The position numbers and the translations under genes are program-made. This document shows positions 26,200 through 38,418 of a stretch of DNA of 64,000 nucleotides, piece by piece (position 1 is the first letter of the stretch; every line of letters begins with the position of its first letter). The stretch is from Pseudoduganella lutea (lineage in GTDB: Bacteria > Pseudomonadota > Gammaproteobacteria > Burkholderiales > Burkholderiaceae_D). The notes beneath the pieces were generated by a model, which saw only the letters and a program-made list of their open reading frames with translations, ran no database searches and was not told where the DNA came from. The DNA lies in NCBI RefSeq assembly GCF_004209755.1, contig NZ_CP035913.1, positions 4,278,001 to 4,342,000 of the forward strand. Reading direction: 5' to 3'.

Positions 26200-28587
26200 A
26201 TGAAAATCTCCACGACCGCGGCGCTCGCGCTGACCTTCGCCTGTCAAACCGCCGTTGCGCAGAACAGCGCGCGGCAGGTGGAAAGCTGGACTGAAAAGGA
26301 TGGCGCGCTACAGATCGTTACCAACGACGGCCGCTACGTGATCCGCCCGTACTCCGCGGCGATTGTCGAGACCACGTTCATCCCGAATGGCGAGCAGCAG
26401 GATGCGCGGTCGCACGCCGTGGTGCTGCGGCCAGCGGGCGTGCCGGCCACGGTGAAGGAAGCCGCTGGCCGCATCGAGTACGCCACGCCGGGCATCACCG
26501 TCACGATCGAGCGCCGGCCGCTGCGCATCAGCTACGCTTACAAGGGCCAGCCGCTGCTGGCGGAAAAGCTGGGCTACACGAGAAGGAACGGCATGGAGGC
26601 GCTGGAGTTCGCGCTCGATGCCGACGAGGCGCTGTACGGCGCAGGTGCCCGCGCCGTGGGCATGAACCGCCGCGGCTACCGCTTCCAGCTCTACAACAAG
26701 GCGCACTACGGCTACGGCAACCGCTCGGAGCTGCTGAACTTCACGATCCCCGTGGCGCTGTCGTCGAAAAAGTACGCGGTGCACTTCGATAACCCGCAAA
26801 CGGGCTACCTGGATTTCGACAGCCGCAAGGACGGCACGCTCGCGTACGAAACGATCGGCGGCAGGAAGACCTACCAGGTGATCGCCGGCGATGCGTGGGC
26901 CGACGTGATGGCGAACTACACGAGCCTGACGGGCCGCCAGCCGCTACCGCCGCGCTGGGCATTCGGCAATTTCGCCAGCCGCTTCGGCTACCACGACGAA
27001 AAGGAAGTACGTGCCGTCGTCGACAGGTTCAGGGAAGAGAAGATCCCGCTCGATGCGGTGGTGCTCGACCTGTACTGGTTCGGCAAGGAGGTGCAGGGTA
27101 CGATGGGCAACCTGGCATGGGACAAGGACAAGTTTCCCGAGCCGCAACGCATGCTGCGCGACCTCCAGAGCAAGGGCGTGAACACGGTGGTCATCACCGA
27201 ACCGTTCGTGCTGACCACGTCGGGCCGCTGGCAGGAAGCGGTGGCGGCGAAAGCGCTGGCCACCACGAAGGATGGCGCACCCTATACGTACGACTTCTTC
27301 TTCGGGAATACCGGTCTGGTCGATATCTTCAGCCCGCAGGGCAAGGGCTGGTTCTGGAACATCTACAAGGGGCTGAAGGAGCAGGGCGTGGCCGGGTGGT
27401 GGGGCGACCTGGGCGAGCCGGAGCTGCATCCGGCGGCGCTGCAGCACGCCACCGGTTCGGCGGACCAGGTGCACAACATCTATGGCCATGACTGGGCGCG
27501 GCTGATCGCCGAGGGCTATGCGAAGGACTTCCCGGACGAGCGCCCGTTCATCCTGATGCGCGCCGGCTATTCTGGGTCGCAGCGCTTCGGCATGATTCCG
27601 TGGTCCGGTGACGTGTCGCGCAGCTGGGGCGGGCTGCAGTCGCAGATGGAGATCGCGCTGCAGATGGGCATGCAGGGCCTGGCCTACATGCATTCCGACC
27701 TGGGCGGCTTCGCCGGCCCCGCGCTCGACGACGAACTGTATGTGCGCTGGCTGCAGTATGGCGTGTTCCAGCCGGTGTTCCGCCCGCATGCGCAGGAAGA
27801 GGTGGCTTCCGAGCCCGTGTACCGCGCGCCGCGCGCGAAACGCCTGGCCGCCGATGCGATCCGGTTGCGCTATGCGCTGCTGCCGTATCACTACACGATG
27901 GCGTTCGAGAACAGCACCACCGGCATGCCGCTGATGCGCCCCGTGCTGTTCGAGGATACGAAGAACGATGCGGGCCTGCTGGCCTCCACTTACCTGTGGG
28001 GCGGCAGTTTCCTCGTTGCGCCGGTGACCGAGCCGGGCGCGCGGCGCAAGGAAGTGTATTTCCCGACCAAGGGCAGCGCATGGTTCGACTTCCATACCGG
28101 CGCGCGGCACGCCGGGGGTATCCTGGAAACGGTCGACGTGGTGGAAGAACGCATCCCGGTGTACGTGCGCGCCGGCGCGTTCGTGCCGATGGCGCCGGTC
28201 GTGCAGACCACGCGCGACTACACGAGCAGGAACATCGATCTGCATTACTGGCATGACCACAGCGTGACGGCGTCGAAGGGCATGCTGTACGACGACGATG
28301 GCGCCACCGCCGATGCGTGGGGCAAGGGCAAGTACGAGATTGCCAGCTTCACCGCGGCCGCGCGGCCGGATGCGCTCGACATCGGCATCGCCACCGAGGC
28401 GGGCAGCGCGATGGCGCCGGTAGTGCGTGCTTACACACTGCACGTGCATGGTCTCGCGAAACCGAAACGCGTGCTGCTCGATGGCCGCGCGCTGGCTTTC
28501 ACGTGGGACGCGAAAACGCGGGTGGCGCGGGTGGCCATCCCGGCGCGGGCGCGGCTCGCGGCAAAGGTCACCGTGCAGTTTTCGTGA
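26200..28587 (+). CDS. GH31 alpha-glucosidase / alpha-transglucosylase (Agd31B-like)
   Basis: 795 residues with a signal peptide cleaved after ALTFACQTAVAQ. An N-terminal beta-sandwich (~25-230) precedes the GH31 barrel (PRWAFGNFASRFGYHDEKEV from ~248). Nucleophile Asp is in WWGDLGEPE (~401) and the acid/base Asp in WSGDVSRSW (~470); C-terminal beta domains follow. The DLGEPE form, rather than the more common DMNE of maltases, is what I recall for Cellvibrio Agd31B, a 4-alpha-glucosyltransferase acting on maltooligosaccharides. It should be periplasmic and either trim or rearrange malto-oligomers before import. Followed by a palindromic repeat and the sugar importer gene. Confidence 0.88.
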   Translation: MKISTTAALALTFACQTAVAQNSARQVESWTEKDGALQIVTNDGRYVIRPYSAAIVETTFIPNGEQQDARSHAVVLRPAGVPATVKEAAGRIEYATPGITVTIERRPLRISYAYKGQPLLAEKLGYTRRNGMEALEFALDADEALYGAGARAVGMNRRGYRFQLYNKAHYGYGNRSELLNFTIPVALSSKKYAVHFDNPQTGYLDFDSRKDGTLAYETIGGRKTYQVIAGDAWADVMANYTSLTGRQPLPPRWAFGNFASRFGYHDEKEVRAVVDRFREEKIPLDAVVLDLYWFGKEVQGTMGNLAWDKDKFPEPQRMLRDLQSKGVNTVVITEPFVLTTSGRWQEAVAAKALATTKDGAPYTYDFFFGNTGLVDIFSPQGKGWFWNIYKGLKEQGVAGWWGDLGEPELHPAALQHATGSADQVHNIYGHDWARLIAEGYAKDFPDERPFILMRAGYSGSQRFGMIPWSGDVSRSWGGLQSQMEIALQMGMQGLAYMHSDLGGFAGPALDDELYVRWLQYGVFQPVFRPHAQEEVASEPVYRAPRAKRLAADAIRLRYALLPYHYTMAFENSTTGMPLMRPVLFEDTKNDAGLLASTYLWGGSFLVAPVTEPGARRKEVYFPTKGSAWFDFHTGARHAGGILETVDVVEERIPVYVRAGAFVPMAPVVQTTRDYTSRNIDLHYWHDHSVTASKGMLYDDDGATADAWGKGKYEIASFTAAARPDALDIGIATEAGSAMAPVVRAYTLHVHGLAKPKRVLLDGRALAFTWDAKTRVARVAIPARARLAAKVTVQFS

Positions 28588-28601
28588 TCCACACAAAACC
28601 C

Positions 28602-28651
28602 GGGACAGACCCCTGTTTAGAGGAAATTTCCTAGAAACACGGGTCTGTCCC
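28602..28651. repeat. Family A intergenic palindrome
   Basis: Arms GGGACAGACCC (28602-28612) and GGGTCTGTCCC (28641-28651) enclose an inner imperfect palindrome around GTTTAGAGGAAATTTCC. Likely folds as one long hairpin at the end of the GH31 transcript. The inner block recurs at 50.6 kb. Confidence 0.8.
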
Positions 28652-28660
28652 TAGTTTTTC

Positions 28661-28675
28661 TGTTGTTTGACTACA
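28661..28675. promoter_or_regulatory. Operator copy 4 (sugar importer promoter)
   Basis: TGTTGT-TTG-ACTACA, one mismatch from a perfect match, 107 bases before the importer ATG. Confidence 0.6.
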
Positions 28676-28734
28676 AAACAACTGAAATCTGGCGTTTTGG
28701 CCACTGAAGTGACGTTGACTGCGTGGTTCGTCCA

Positions 28735-28749
28735 TGTTATTTTGCTACA
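28735..28749. promoter_or_regulatory. Operator copy 5, degenerate (sugar importer promoter)
   Basis: TGTTAT-TTT-GCTACA, 9 of 12 arm positions match, 74 bases (about seven turns) from copy 4 and 33 bases before the ATG. Confidence 0.45.
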
Positions 28750-28781
28750 TATAGAGTAGCGCATAACATCGGAGACCGCGG

Positions 28782-30107
28782 ATGCATTCTTCTTCCACCA
28801 AACCACGGCTGTCGTTCTGGCAGCTGTGGAACATGAGCTTCGGCTTTTTCGGCATCCAGTTCGGCTTTGCGCTGCAAAATGCCAATACCAGCCGCATCTT
28901 TTCCACGCTGGGCGCCAATCCCGATGAACTGCCGCTGCTATGGCTGGCGGCGCCGGCCACCGGCCTGCTGGTGCAGCCCATCATCGGCTACCTGTCCGAC
29001 AATACCTGGCACCCGAAATGGGGCCGCCGCAGGCCGTTCTTCTTCCTCGGTGCCGTGTTCGCGTCGCTGGCGCTGGTCCTGATGCCCAATTCGCAGTCGC
29101 TGTGGATGGCGGCCGCCGTGTTGTGGATGATGGATGCCGCGATCAACGTATCGATGGAGCCGTTCCGTGCCTTCGTCGGCGACAAGCTCGATGAGTCGCA
29201 GCAGACGGCCGGTTTCGCGATGCAGACCTTCTTCATCGGCTGCGGCGCCGTCATCGCCTCGCTGCTGCCGACCATCTTCACCGACTACCTCGGCGTCAGC
29301 AACGTGGCGCCCGCCGGTACCATTCCCGATTCGGTCCGCTATGCGTTCTACGCGGGTGGCACGGTGTACCTGCTGGCCGTGCTGTGGACCGTGTTCACCG
29401 CCGACGAACTGCCGCCCGAGAACCTGGAAGAGTTCCAGCGCGAGCGCAGCCTGTCCAAGGGGCTGGGCCATGCGCTGGCGGAGATCCTCGGCGGCTTTGG
29501 CCGCATGCCGAAGACGATGGTGCAGCTGGCCTACGTGTCGTTCTTCACCTGGGTCGGTCTCTACACGATGTGGATCTACACCACCGCTTCCGTGGCCGAG
29601 AATGTGTTCGGCACGACCGATGCCACGTCGGCCGCCTACCAGGCTGCCGGCAACTGGGTCGGCATGATGTTCGCCGTGTACTCGGGCGTTTCCGCGCTGG
29701 CCGCGTTCATCCTGCCCGTGCTGGCCCGCCTCACGAGCCGCAAGACAGTGCACATGGCCTGCCTTGCCATCGGCGGCGTCTCGCTGGCCAGCGTGTTCCA
29801 GATCCACGACAAGCAGATGCTGATGCTGCCGATGATCGGCGTGGGCCTTGCCTGGGCCAGCATCCTGACGATGCCCTACGCGATCCTGGCCGGCTCGCTG
29901 CCGGCCAAGCGGATGGGCTACTACATGGGCCTCTTCAATTTCTTCGTCGTGATCCCGCAGATCATCGCCGGTGTCGTGCTGGGCTTCGTGATCCGCCACG
30001 CGTTCGATGGCCATGCCGCCAAGACGCTGGTGCTGGGCGGCGTCTCGTTGCTGGTGGCCGCCGCGCTGACGGTGTTCGTGAAGGACAACGTGCGGCGCCC
30101 GAAGTGA
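28782..30107 (+). CDS. MFS sugar importer, sucrose/maltose (SLC45/GPH-like) type
   Basis: 441 residues, about twelve membrane helices. The opening (LSFWQLWNMSFGFFGIQFGFALQ) and the loop motif GYLSDNTWHPKWGRRRPFFF are those of the SUT/GPH-like disaccharide:proton symporters, a group that includes the maltose carrier beside malA in Caulobacter. It should carry maltose or short maltodextrins across the inner membrane. GGAG lies 9 bases before the ATG. Two operator-like sites stand upstream; pgm follows after 120 bases on the same strand. Confidence 0.88.
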   Translation: MHSSSTKPRLSFWQLWNMSFGFFGIQFGFALQNANTSRIFSTLGANPDELPLLWLAAPATGLLVQPIIGYLSDNTWHPKWGRRRPFFFLGAVFASLALVLMPNSQSLWMAAAVLWMMDAAINVSMEPFRAFVGDKLDESQQTAGFAMQTFFIGCGAVIASLLPTIFTDYLGVSNVAPAGTIPDSVRYAFYAGGTVYLLAVLWTVFTADELPPENLEEFQRERSLSKGLGHALAEILGGFGRMPKTMVQLAYVSFFTWVGLYTMWIYTTASVAENVFGTTDATSAAYQAAGNWVGMMFAVYSGVSALAAFILPVLARLTSRKTVHMACLAIGGVSLASVFQIHDKQMLMLPMIGVGLAWASILTMPYAILAGSLPAKRMGYYMGLFNFFVVIPQIIAGVVLGFVIRHAFDGHAAKTLVLGGVSLLVAAALTVFVKDNVRRPK

Positions 30108-30185
30108 GCGTCAACCTGTAGCGCCGACCTGGAAACGGCGCGTTCGGCACCGAGCCGCGCGCCGTCGCGCACTGGATCGCGGTAG

Positions 30186-31859
<1,674 letters not shown>

Positions 31860-31895
31860 TTAACCTCGCCAACCTCGCCAACCTAGAAAGGTCGC

Positions 31896-33563
31896 ATGAA
31901 GCTCACATCCATTGCATTGTCCATCCTTTTGGCCGCATCCGGCACGTCCGCGCTGGCGGCGACACCGAAACCAATGCCGTTCATGTGGGAGAACGCGACC
32001 GTTTATTTCCTGCTCACCGACCGCTTCGCCAACGGCGACAAATCGAACGACCTGGCCTATGGCCGGAAAGCCGACGCGGCGCCGTTGCGCGGTTACCTGG
32101 GCGGCGACCTGAAAGGGCTGACGGCGAAGGTCAAGGAAGGCTATTTCGACAGCCTGGGCGTGAACGCGATCTGGCTCACGCCACCCGTGGAGCAGATCCA
32201 CGCCGGTACCGATGAAGGTACCGGCAAGTCGTATGGCTTCCACGGTTACTGGGCACGCGATTTCACGGCCGTCGATGCCAACCTGGGCACCGAGCAGGAT
32301 TTCCGCGACTTCGTCGACGCGGCCCATGCGCGCGGCATCCGCGTGCTGCTGGACGTGGTGATGAACCACACCGGCCCGGTAACGGATGCCGATCCCGTGT
32401 GGCCGGCGGATTGGGTGCGCACGTCGCCCACGTGCGCGCACAAGGATGCGCCGACGACGATCTCCTGCACGCTGGTGGACAACCTGCCGGACGTGCGCAC
32501 GGAAAGCGATACGCCGGTGGCCCTGCCGCCAGCGCTTGTTGAAAAATGGAAGAAGGAAGGGCGCTACGAGCGCGAAGCGAAGGAGCTGGACGACTTCTTC
32601 GCCCGCACCGGCTACCCGCGCGCGCCGCGTTACTACCTGATGAAATGGCACGCGGACTGGGTACGCAAGTACGGCCTCGATGGCTATCGCGCCGACACCG
32701 TCAAGCACACCGAGGCGGGTGTATGGAAGGAACTGCGCACCGTCACCGAGGCGGCGCATGCCGAATGGAAGAAGGCCAACCCGGGCAAGGTGCTTGGCGA
32801 CGGAAAATTCTTCACCGTGGCCGAGGTGTACAACTATGCCATCGGCCATGGCCGCGAGTTCGACATGGGCGGCGGCGTGAAGACCGACTTCTACGCGAAC
32901 GGCTTCGACAGCCTGATCAACTTCAGCCTGCCCGGCGATGGCAAGGGCGACTACGAAAGCATCTTTGCGAAATTCTCGGCGCAGCTGCATGGCCCGCTGA
33001 AGGGCAAGTCCGTACTGAACTACATGGACTCGCACGACGACGCCAACGCCTTCGATGCGGCGCGCGTCAAGCCTTTCGAGACCGCGAACAAGCTGCTGCT
33101 GGCACCGGGCGCCGCGCAGGTCTACTACGGTGACGAAACCGCGCGGCGGCTCGACATCGCCGATGCTGTCGGCGATGCGAAGCTGCGCTCGTTCATGAAC
33201 TGGGACGAGCTGGCATCGAACGGCGCACGCGACGGTTACCGCGTCGCCGATGTGCGCGCGCACTGGGCGAAGCTGGGCCAGTTCCGGCGCGCCCACCTGT
33301 CGGTCGGCGCCGGCACGCATGCGAAGCTGGCCGATGCGCCGTATACGTTCTCGCGCACCTTCAGCGGCAATGGCGCCAGCGACAAGGTCGTGGTGGCGCT
33401 GGACGCCCCGGTCGGCAAGCCCGTCGCGATCAAGGTCGGCGGCATCTTCGCCAACGGCACCAAGGTGCGCGACGCCTACGCGGGCGCCACCTACACCGTC
33501 GCCAATGGCGCCGTGCGCACGAGCGGCAAGTTCAGCACCATCCTCCTCGAACTTGCCCGTTAA
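31896..33563 (+). CDS. Periplasmic GH13 alpha-amylase (MalS-like)
   Basis: 555 residues with signal peptide (SIALSILLAASGTSALAA). The barrel starts WENATVYFLLTDRFANGDKSND. Catalytic Asp is in GYRADTVKHTE (~266), Glu in VAEVYNYAIGHG (~309) and the third Asp in YMDSHDDANAF (~378). An extra Cys-bearing insert after the first barrel strands (TCAHKDAPTTISC) suggests a disulfide and fits secreted MalS-type (GH13_19) enzymes. It cuts long maltodextrins to shorter ones in the periplasm. 36 bases after pgm with a repeat of AACCTCGCC between them; no operator copy here, so it probably belongs to the importer-pgm transcript. Confidence 0.9.
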   Translation: MKLTSIALSILLAASGTSALAATPKPMPFMWENATVYFLLTDRFANGDKSNDLAYGRKADAAPLRGYLGGDLKGLTAKVKEGYFDSLGVNAIWLTPPVEQIHAGTDEGTGKSYGFHGYWARDFTAVDANLGTEQDFRDFVDAAHARGIRVLLDVVMNHTGPVTDADPVWPADWVRTSPTCAHKDAPTTISCTLVDNLPDVRTESDTPVALPPALVEKWKKEGRYEREAKELDDFFARTGYPRAPRYYLMKWHADWVRKYGLDGYRADTVKHTEAGVWKELRTVTEAAHAEWKKANPGKVLGDGKFFTVAEVYNYAIGHGREFDMGGGVKTDFYANGFDSLINFSLPGDGKGDYESIFAKFSAQLHGPLKGKSVLNYMDSHDDANAFDAARVKPFETANKLLLAPGAAQVYYGDETARRLDIADAVGDAKLRSFMNWDELASNGARDGYRVADVRAHWAKLGQFRRAHLSVGAGTHAKLADAPYTFSRTFSGNGASDKVVVALDAPVGKPVAIKVGGIFANGTKVRDAYAGATYTVANGAVRTSGKFSTILLELAR

Positions 33564-33580
33564 AAAAATTCCCTGAAACC

Positions 33581-33629
33581 GGGGACTGTCCCTCCAAGGG
33601 GGACAGTCCCCCAGGGAGGGACAGTCCCC
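33581..33629. terminator. Perfect 15-bp-arm palindrome between convergent genes (family A)
   Basis: Arms GGGGACTGTCCCTCC and GGAGGGACAGTCCCC with a nested GGGACAGTCCCC copy between. It sits between the amylase stop and the pullulanase stop, followed by TGGTTTTTA, so it probably ends both transcripts. Confidence 0.75.
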
Positions 33630-33657
33630 ATGGTTTTTACAACACTGTTTGTCGGGT

Positions 33658-36393
33658 TTATTCCACAAACACGACGGCGGTGCGGGCGGGGATGGTGAAG
33701 CGGCCGGTGGGGGCGTCGTAGCGGGCTTCGCGGGCGCGTGTGTCAGCGGCGGTGGGAGAGGCCTGCACCGGGTGCAGCGTCCAGGTGCGCCCGGCTTCCT
33801 GCGGCACGACGATCGATTGTGCGGTCTTGTCGACGTTGAGCAGGTACAGCACGGCCTTGAAGCCGGCGCCGGCGTAGCCGTTGCCGTCGAGGCGGCCGGC
33901 GATCACGGTGGGGACCTGGGCGGGGCCGGTGTTGTAGAAGCGCAGGCGCTGTTCGACGTCGGCGGTGCTGCGCAGCCGGAACAGCGTGCTGCCGGCGCGG
34001 ATCTTCAGCAGGTCGCGGAAGGCGTCGCGGGTGAACGCGATGTCGGCTGGCGAAGGCTTGAAGGCCGGATTGGCCAGCAGCGGCTGGAACAGCGCGTAAT
34101 CCTTGCCGTTGTCGGCCGCGGGCGGCAGGCCCGTGCCGAAATGGTTGTCGCGGTAGGTCCAGTCCAGCCGGTTGAACCAGTCGCCCGATTCGAAGCTGTT
34201 GCGGTCCAGCGATTTGGAGCGGAGGATGTCGAAGCCGGCGTGGAAGTAGGCCACGCCCTGGCTGAACGCGTTGATGGCGGCGGCCAGCACCTGCACGCGG
34301 GCGCGGTCGGCCGTCGATGTCGAAGCGGGCAGGCGCAGCACGTTCAGGTCGTACAGCGTCTGGTTGTCGTGGTTTTCCACGTAGTTCACCACTTCGCCCG
34401 GTTCGCTCGCGTAACCGGCCGGCTGGCCGCCGTAGTCGATGCGCTGCAGTTCGCGGATCTCGCCCGTGTGCGTTGGCAGCGGGTAGGTGCGCAGCGTGCC
34501 GGCCAGGCCCGCCTTGACGAGATCCGCCGCCTTCAGCAGGTCCGCAGGGTTGCGGGAGGCGCCCTCGTTGGGGTCATACACCAGCCCGTTGACATAGCCC
34601 TGGCGCGTGATCATGTCGCGCCCGGCGTCGCCGGCGCCGCCACCGCGCACGGCATCGCGGCCACGGTCGCTGAAGGTGCCGATGCCGCTGCCGTTCAGCG
34701 ACAGCTGTGAAGCCTGCACGAAGCGCTTGCCATCGGCCACCTCGCCGAAGTTCCAGCCTTCGCCGATCAGGTGCACGTGCCGGCCGGCGGCCGCGTTCAC
34801 GCGGCGCTGCAGCGTTTCCATGACGGCGCGGGGCTGGTGGCCCATCAGGTCGAAGCGGAATGAATCGATGTGGTAGGCCTGCGTCCACAGCACGCTCGAA
34901 TCGACCATCAGCTTGCCCATCATGCGGTGCTCGGTGGCCGTGTTCTCGCAGCAGGTGGAGCGCTCGATCGCACCTTTCGCATCGAGGCGATGGTAGTAGC
35001 CGGGCACCACGCGGTCCAGCACGGATTTTTCATCCTGGCCGGCCGTGTAGGTGTGGTTGTAGACAACGTCCATGCCCACGCGCAGGCCGGCGCCGTGCAG
35101 CGCCATCACCATCTGTCGCAGCTCCAGCACGCGCTTGCCGCCGTCCGCCGGATCGGTGCTGTAGCTGCCTTCCGGCGCGTTGTAGTGGTAGGGGTCGTAG
35201 CCCCAGTTGTAGCAGTCCGCCAGCTTGCTCGCGCCGATGAGTTTCTGCTGGGCGTCGCTGTCCGCCGCGCCCACCGGGGCTTGCGTCACGCAGCCTTTCT
35301 CGGGAATGCTGCCGATGTCGTACACCGGCAGCAGGTGCACATCCGTGAGCCCGGCCTGCGACAGCGCACGCAGGTGCTTCATGCCGTCCGAGCCCTGTTC
35401 GAGGAAGGCCGTGTACTTGCCGCGGTTCGCCGGGCTCACGGTCGCGTCGCCGATCGAGAAATCGCGCACGTGCAATTCGTAGATCGACATGTCCGGCTGT
35501 GCGCGCACCTTGGCCGGCGGTGCATCCTTGTCCCAGCCGGCGGGCTTCAGGCGCGGCGACGACAGGTCGGCGATGTAGCTGCGCCGCGAATCGGTGGTGA
35601 GGCTGACGGAATACGGGTCGGTGACGAGGTTGCGCACGATGCCGGCGCCCGGCACGGGCACGTCCACCGCATACCGGTAGTACTTGCCGTCCAGGTTGCC
35701 GCCCACCGTGGCGGACCAGACGCCGGTCTTCGGGTCGAAGCGCAGCGGCGTCGCGGCGCGCGAGGGGCTGGTGCCCTTGTCGTAGGTGCACACGGATACC
35801 CGTTGCGCGGTCGGCGCCCACAGCTTGAACGTGGTGCCGTTCGCGCGCGGCGTGGCGCCCAGGTCGGGCACCGCTTCCGCCGCCGCATACAGGTCGTCGA
35901 GCGCGCCCGCCACCTGTACCCGCGTGGCATCGAGCACGGTGCCGTCCGCGGCTTCGCTCACCAGCAGAAGCTTGCCGCGGTGCAGGCGGGCGATATCGGC
36001 CACGTCGGCGTCGCGCAATGCGAACACGGGGGCCTGCCCCAGGTAGCGCAGGCGTTCCGGCATGGCGGCAGGCGTGGCATCGAGGGCTAGGAACCCGTCC
36101 GCGCCGCCGACCTTGCCGCCGGCCGGCGCCGTCACCGAAGCGTTGCGCGCGTGGTAGAGCCTCACGCGGCTGTCGGCACGGGCACCCGGCCACGCCAGCG
36201 TGCGCCGGTCCAGCCATGCGGCACGCGCGTCGAACGTCGCGGTATTGGAAGAAAGGACAACCTGGAATCCATCGCCATCGCAGAGGGCGGCGGATGAAGT
36301 GGCGGCGTGCGCTGCACCCGCCGCGGCGATGGCGTTGGCGAGTGCCGCGGCAACGGCGAGGCGCAGCGCGCGGCTGCGGTATTGATGGTCCAT
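33658..36393 (-). CDS. pulA: Pullulanase-type alpha-1,6-glucosidase
   Basis: 911 residues from [12 protein letters not shown] with a long signal peptide. An N-terminal starch-binding-type domain is followed by a CBM48 (~215-320, [21 protein letters not shown]), the GH13 barrel (from ~330, [15 protein letters not shown]) and a C-terminal beta domain. Catalytic Asp is in [11 protein letters not shown] (~514), Glu in [11 protein letters not shown] (~544) and Asp in [12 protein letters not shown] (~672); [17 protein letters not shown] is the pullulanase signature. It debranches pullulan, glycogen or amylopectin. The frame is open 23 residues further upstream, but that extension runs through the palindrome, so ATG 36393 is preferred. 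The preceding gene on this strand is a chemoreceptor. Confidence 0.93.
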   Translation of the reverse strand: MDHQYRSRALRLAVAAALANAIAAAGAAHAATSSAALCDGDGFQVVLSSNTATFDARAAWLDRRTLAWPGARADSRVRLYHARNASVTAPAGGKVGGADGFLALDATPAAMPERLRYLGQAPVFALRDADVADIARLHRGKLLLVSEAADGTVLDATRVQVAGALDDLYAAAEAVPDLGATPRANGTTFKLWAPTAQRVSVCTYDKGTSPSRAATPLRFDPKTGVWSATVGGNLDGKYYRYAVDVPVPGAGIVRNLVTDPYSVSLTTDSRRSYIADLSSPRLKPAGWDKDAPPAKVRAQPDMSIYELHVRDFSIGDATVSPANRGKYTAFLEQGSDGMKHLRALSQAGLTDVHLLPVYDIGSIPEKGCVTQAPVGAADSDAQQKLIGASKLADCYNWGYDPYHYNAPEGSYSTDPADGGKRVLELRQMVMALHGAGLRVGMDVVYNHTYTAGQDEKSVLDRVVPGYYHRLDAKGAIERSTCCENTATEHRMMGKLMVDSSVLWTQAYHIDSFRFDLMGHQPRAVMETLQRRVNAAAGRHVHLIGEGWNFGEVADGKRFVQASQLSLNGSGIGTFSDRGRDAVRGGGAGDAGRDMITRQGYVNGLVYDPNEGASRNPADLLKAADLVKAGLAGTLRTYPLPTHTGEIRELQRIDYGGQPAGYASEPGEVVNYVENHDNQTLYDLNVLRLPASTSTADRARVQVLAAAINAFSQGVAYFHAGFDILRSKSLDRNSFESGDWFNRLDWTYRDNHFGTGLPPAADNGKDYALFQPLLANPAFKPSPADIAFTRDAFRDLLKIRAGSTLFRLRSTADVEQRLRFYNTGPAQVPTVIAGRLDGNGYAGAGFKAVLYLLNVDKTAQSIVVPQEAGRTWTLHPVQASPTAADTRAREARYDAPTGRFTIPARTAVVFVE

Positions 36394-36435
36394 GCGTCCC
36401 CCTGTTTCGATGGGGACGTATGGTAAAGGAAGCTT

Positions 36436-36460
36436 GCGACTACAGCCATGCTGTAGTCGC
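36436..36460. promoter_or_regulatory. 25-bp perfect palindrome upstream of pullulanase
   Basis: Arms GCGACTACAGC and GCTGTAGTCGC around CAT, 43-67 bases before the pullulanase ATG. Each arm contains the TGTAGT half-site of the operators elsewhere, but facing outward, so it could hold two weakly matched overlapping sites or a related regulator's operator. Confidence 0.65.
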
Positions 36461-36479
36461 ACCGGTCATGCACGGGGGA

Positions 36480-38222
36480 TCAGAACTCTTCCCAGTCGGT
36501 CTCGGAACCCACGGTCACGGGCGCCTTGCGGGCCGCCGGTGCCGCCGGCCGGGTGGTGTTTGCCGCCGGCAGGGCTGCGCGGACGACAGGCTTTGCCACC
36601 GGCTTTGCGGCCGGCCTGGTGGCATGGGCGCGCGTGGCTGGCGCCGGGGCGCTGCCCTGTGCCACCGTGAACGTGCCCACCAGCTCGGCCAGGCGGCGCG
36701 CCTGTTCCTGCATCGATTCGGAAGCGGCGCTGGCCTGTTCCACGAGCGCGGCGTTCTGCTGCGTCACTTCGTCCATCTGCGTGATCGCCACGTTCACCTG
36801 GTCGATGCCGCTGCTCTGCTCGCGGCTGGCCGACGAGATTTCCGCCATGATGTCCGTCACGCGCTGCACGCTGCCGACCACTTCGGTCATCGTGGCGCCG
36901 GCCTGGCCCACCAGCTGGGTGCCGACGCCGACCTTGTTCACGGAATCGTCGATCAGCACCTTGATTTCCTTGGCGGCGGTGGCGGAACGGTGCGCCAGGT
37001 TGCGGACCTCGCTGGCCACGACGGCGAAGCCACGGCCCTGTTCGCCGGCACGCGCCGCTTCGACGGCCGCATTCAACGCCAGGATATTGGTCTGGAACGC
37101 GATGCCGTCGATGACGGAAATGATGTCGACGATCTTCTTCGCGGACGCATCGATCGCGCCCATCGTGTCGACCACCTGCGCCACCACGGCGCCGCCCTGG
37201 GCGGCAACGGTGGAAGCCGATGCGGCCATCGCGCTGGCCTGCTGTGCATTCTCGGCGTTCTGGCGCACGGTCGACGTCAGTTCTTCCATCGACGATGCGG
37301 TTTCTTCCAGCGAGCTGGCCTGCTCTTCGGTGCGCGACGACAGGTCCAGGTTGCCGGCCGAGACTTCGGCGGCAGCGGTGGCGATCGTGTCGGTGCCAGT
37401 GCGCACTTCGGTGACGATGGCGGCCAGCTTGTCGCGCATGTTACGCATGGCGAACATCATGCTGGCGGTATCGCCGGCCTTTACCGGTACGTCCACCGTC
37501 AGGTCGCCATCGGCGATGCGGGCGGCAATCGCAGCCGCGTCGTTCGGTTCGCCGCCCAGCTGCTTGAGCAGGGCACGCGTAATCGTCACGGCGGCCGCGA
37601 TACCCACGACGAGCGCCAGCGCCGCCAGGGACAGCATCAGCGTCACGGCGCTCCGGTATGCCTCCTTGGCCGCCTCGGCATCTTCCTTGTTCAGCTTGTT
37701 CTCGAGCTGGATGAGCTGGGACATGGCGGTTTGCCATGCGATCTGCACTGGGCGCACCTTTTCCAGCAGGACCTTCGTGGCCGCTTCGGCCTCGTTGGCC
37801 AGGCCCAGCTTTTCAGCTTCGGCCATCAGCGGCATGGCGATGCGTTCCTGTTCGCGGATCGTGGCGAACAGCACCTTTTCCTCCGGTGCCGTGTCGGGTG
37901 CGTTCAGGGATTTCTCCAGCAGGACGATCCGTTCCGCATACATCTTTTCCAGTTCGCGCATGCGTTCCGCTTCCGGGCGCATCACGTTCACGTCGGTCAG
38001 CAGCGCCAGATTGCGCAGGATGATCGCGCGTTCCATCAGGCTGTCCTTCAGGGCGCCGATATTCGAGATCTGGACGTTGTTGAAATCGGTGATCCCGTCG
38101 ATGCGTTCCTGCATCGTACGCATTTTCATCAGGCCAGCGCCCACGATGACGAGCAGCAGGACAAAGACGATCGCATAGCCCAGCGCCAGCCGGGTGCCGA
38201 CTTTCATATTCTTGAAGTTCAT
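36480..38222 (-). CDS. Methyl-accepting chemotaxis protein with CheR-tether tail
   Basis: 580 residues: TM1 (~11-31, [20 protein letters not shown]), four-helix-bundle periplasmic sensor (~32-190), TM2 (~192-214), HAMP (~215-268), then the signalling domain with the invariant hairpin [20 protein letters not shown] (~375-395). After an Ala/Pro linker it ends SETDWEEF, whose WxxF form fits the CheR/CheB-binding pentapeptide of high-abundance receptors. The ligand is unknown. Its place directly before the pullulanase gene on the same strand hints at sensing maltodextrins, but only by context. Confidence 0.94.
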   Translation of the reverse strand: MNFKNMKVGTRLALGYAIVFVLLLVIVGAGLMKMRTMQERIDGITDFNNVQISNIGALKDSLMERAIILRNLALLTDVNVMRPEAERMRELEKMYAERIVLLEKSLNAPDTAPEEKVLFATIREQERIAMPLMAEAEKLGLANEAEAATKVLLEKVRPVQIAWQTAMSQLIQLENKLNKEDAEAAKEAYRSAVTLMLSLAALALVVGIAAAVTITRALLKQLGGEPNDAAAIAARIADGDLTVDVPVKAGDTASMMFAMRNMRDKLAAIVTEVRTGTDTIATAAAEVSAGNLDLSSRTEEQASSLEETASSMEELTSTVRQNAENAQQASAMAASASTVAAQGGAVVAQVVDTMGAIDASAKKIVDIISVIDGIAFQTNILALNAAVEAARAGEQGRGFAVVASEVRNLAHRSATAAKEIKVLIDDSVNKVGVGTQLVGQAGATMTEVVGSVQRVTDIMAEISSASREQSSGIDQVNVAITQMDEVTQQNAALVEQASAASESMQEQARRLAELVGTFTVAQGSAPAPATRAHATRPAAKPVAKPVVRAALPAANTTRPAAPAARKAPVTVGSETDWEEF

Positions 38223-38418
38223 GGTTTTCCGTTCGGTATCGACGACCGCGAGAAAGCAGGGGCGGTCAATGGGGCCGGCGACGCGAGGACTGGGCGGGGC
38301 CGGTCGGCACTGTCATAGTGCCTTCGGGCAATTATACGGAAATTTCCGTATGGAATGAGTTTGCTTGCACTGTTTTGTTGCGTGTGCGCCGCAGGAAGCG
38401 TCGGAATTCTTGTATGTT

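Noticed and set aside
28744..28760. GCTAC-N7-GTAGC inverted repeat as a separate operator
   Set aside because: Overlaps the better-fitting 15-base site at 28735 and has different spacing from all others.
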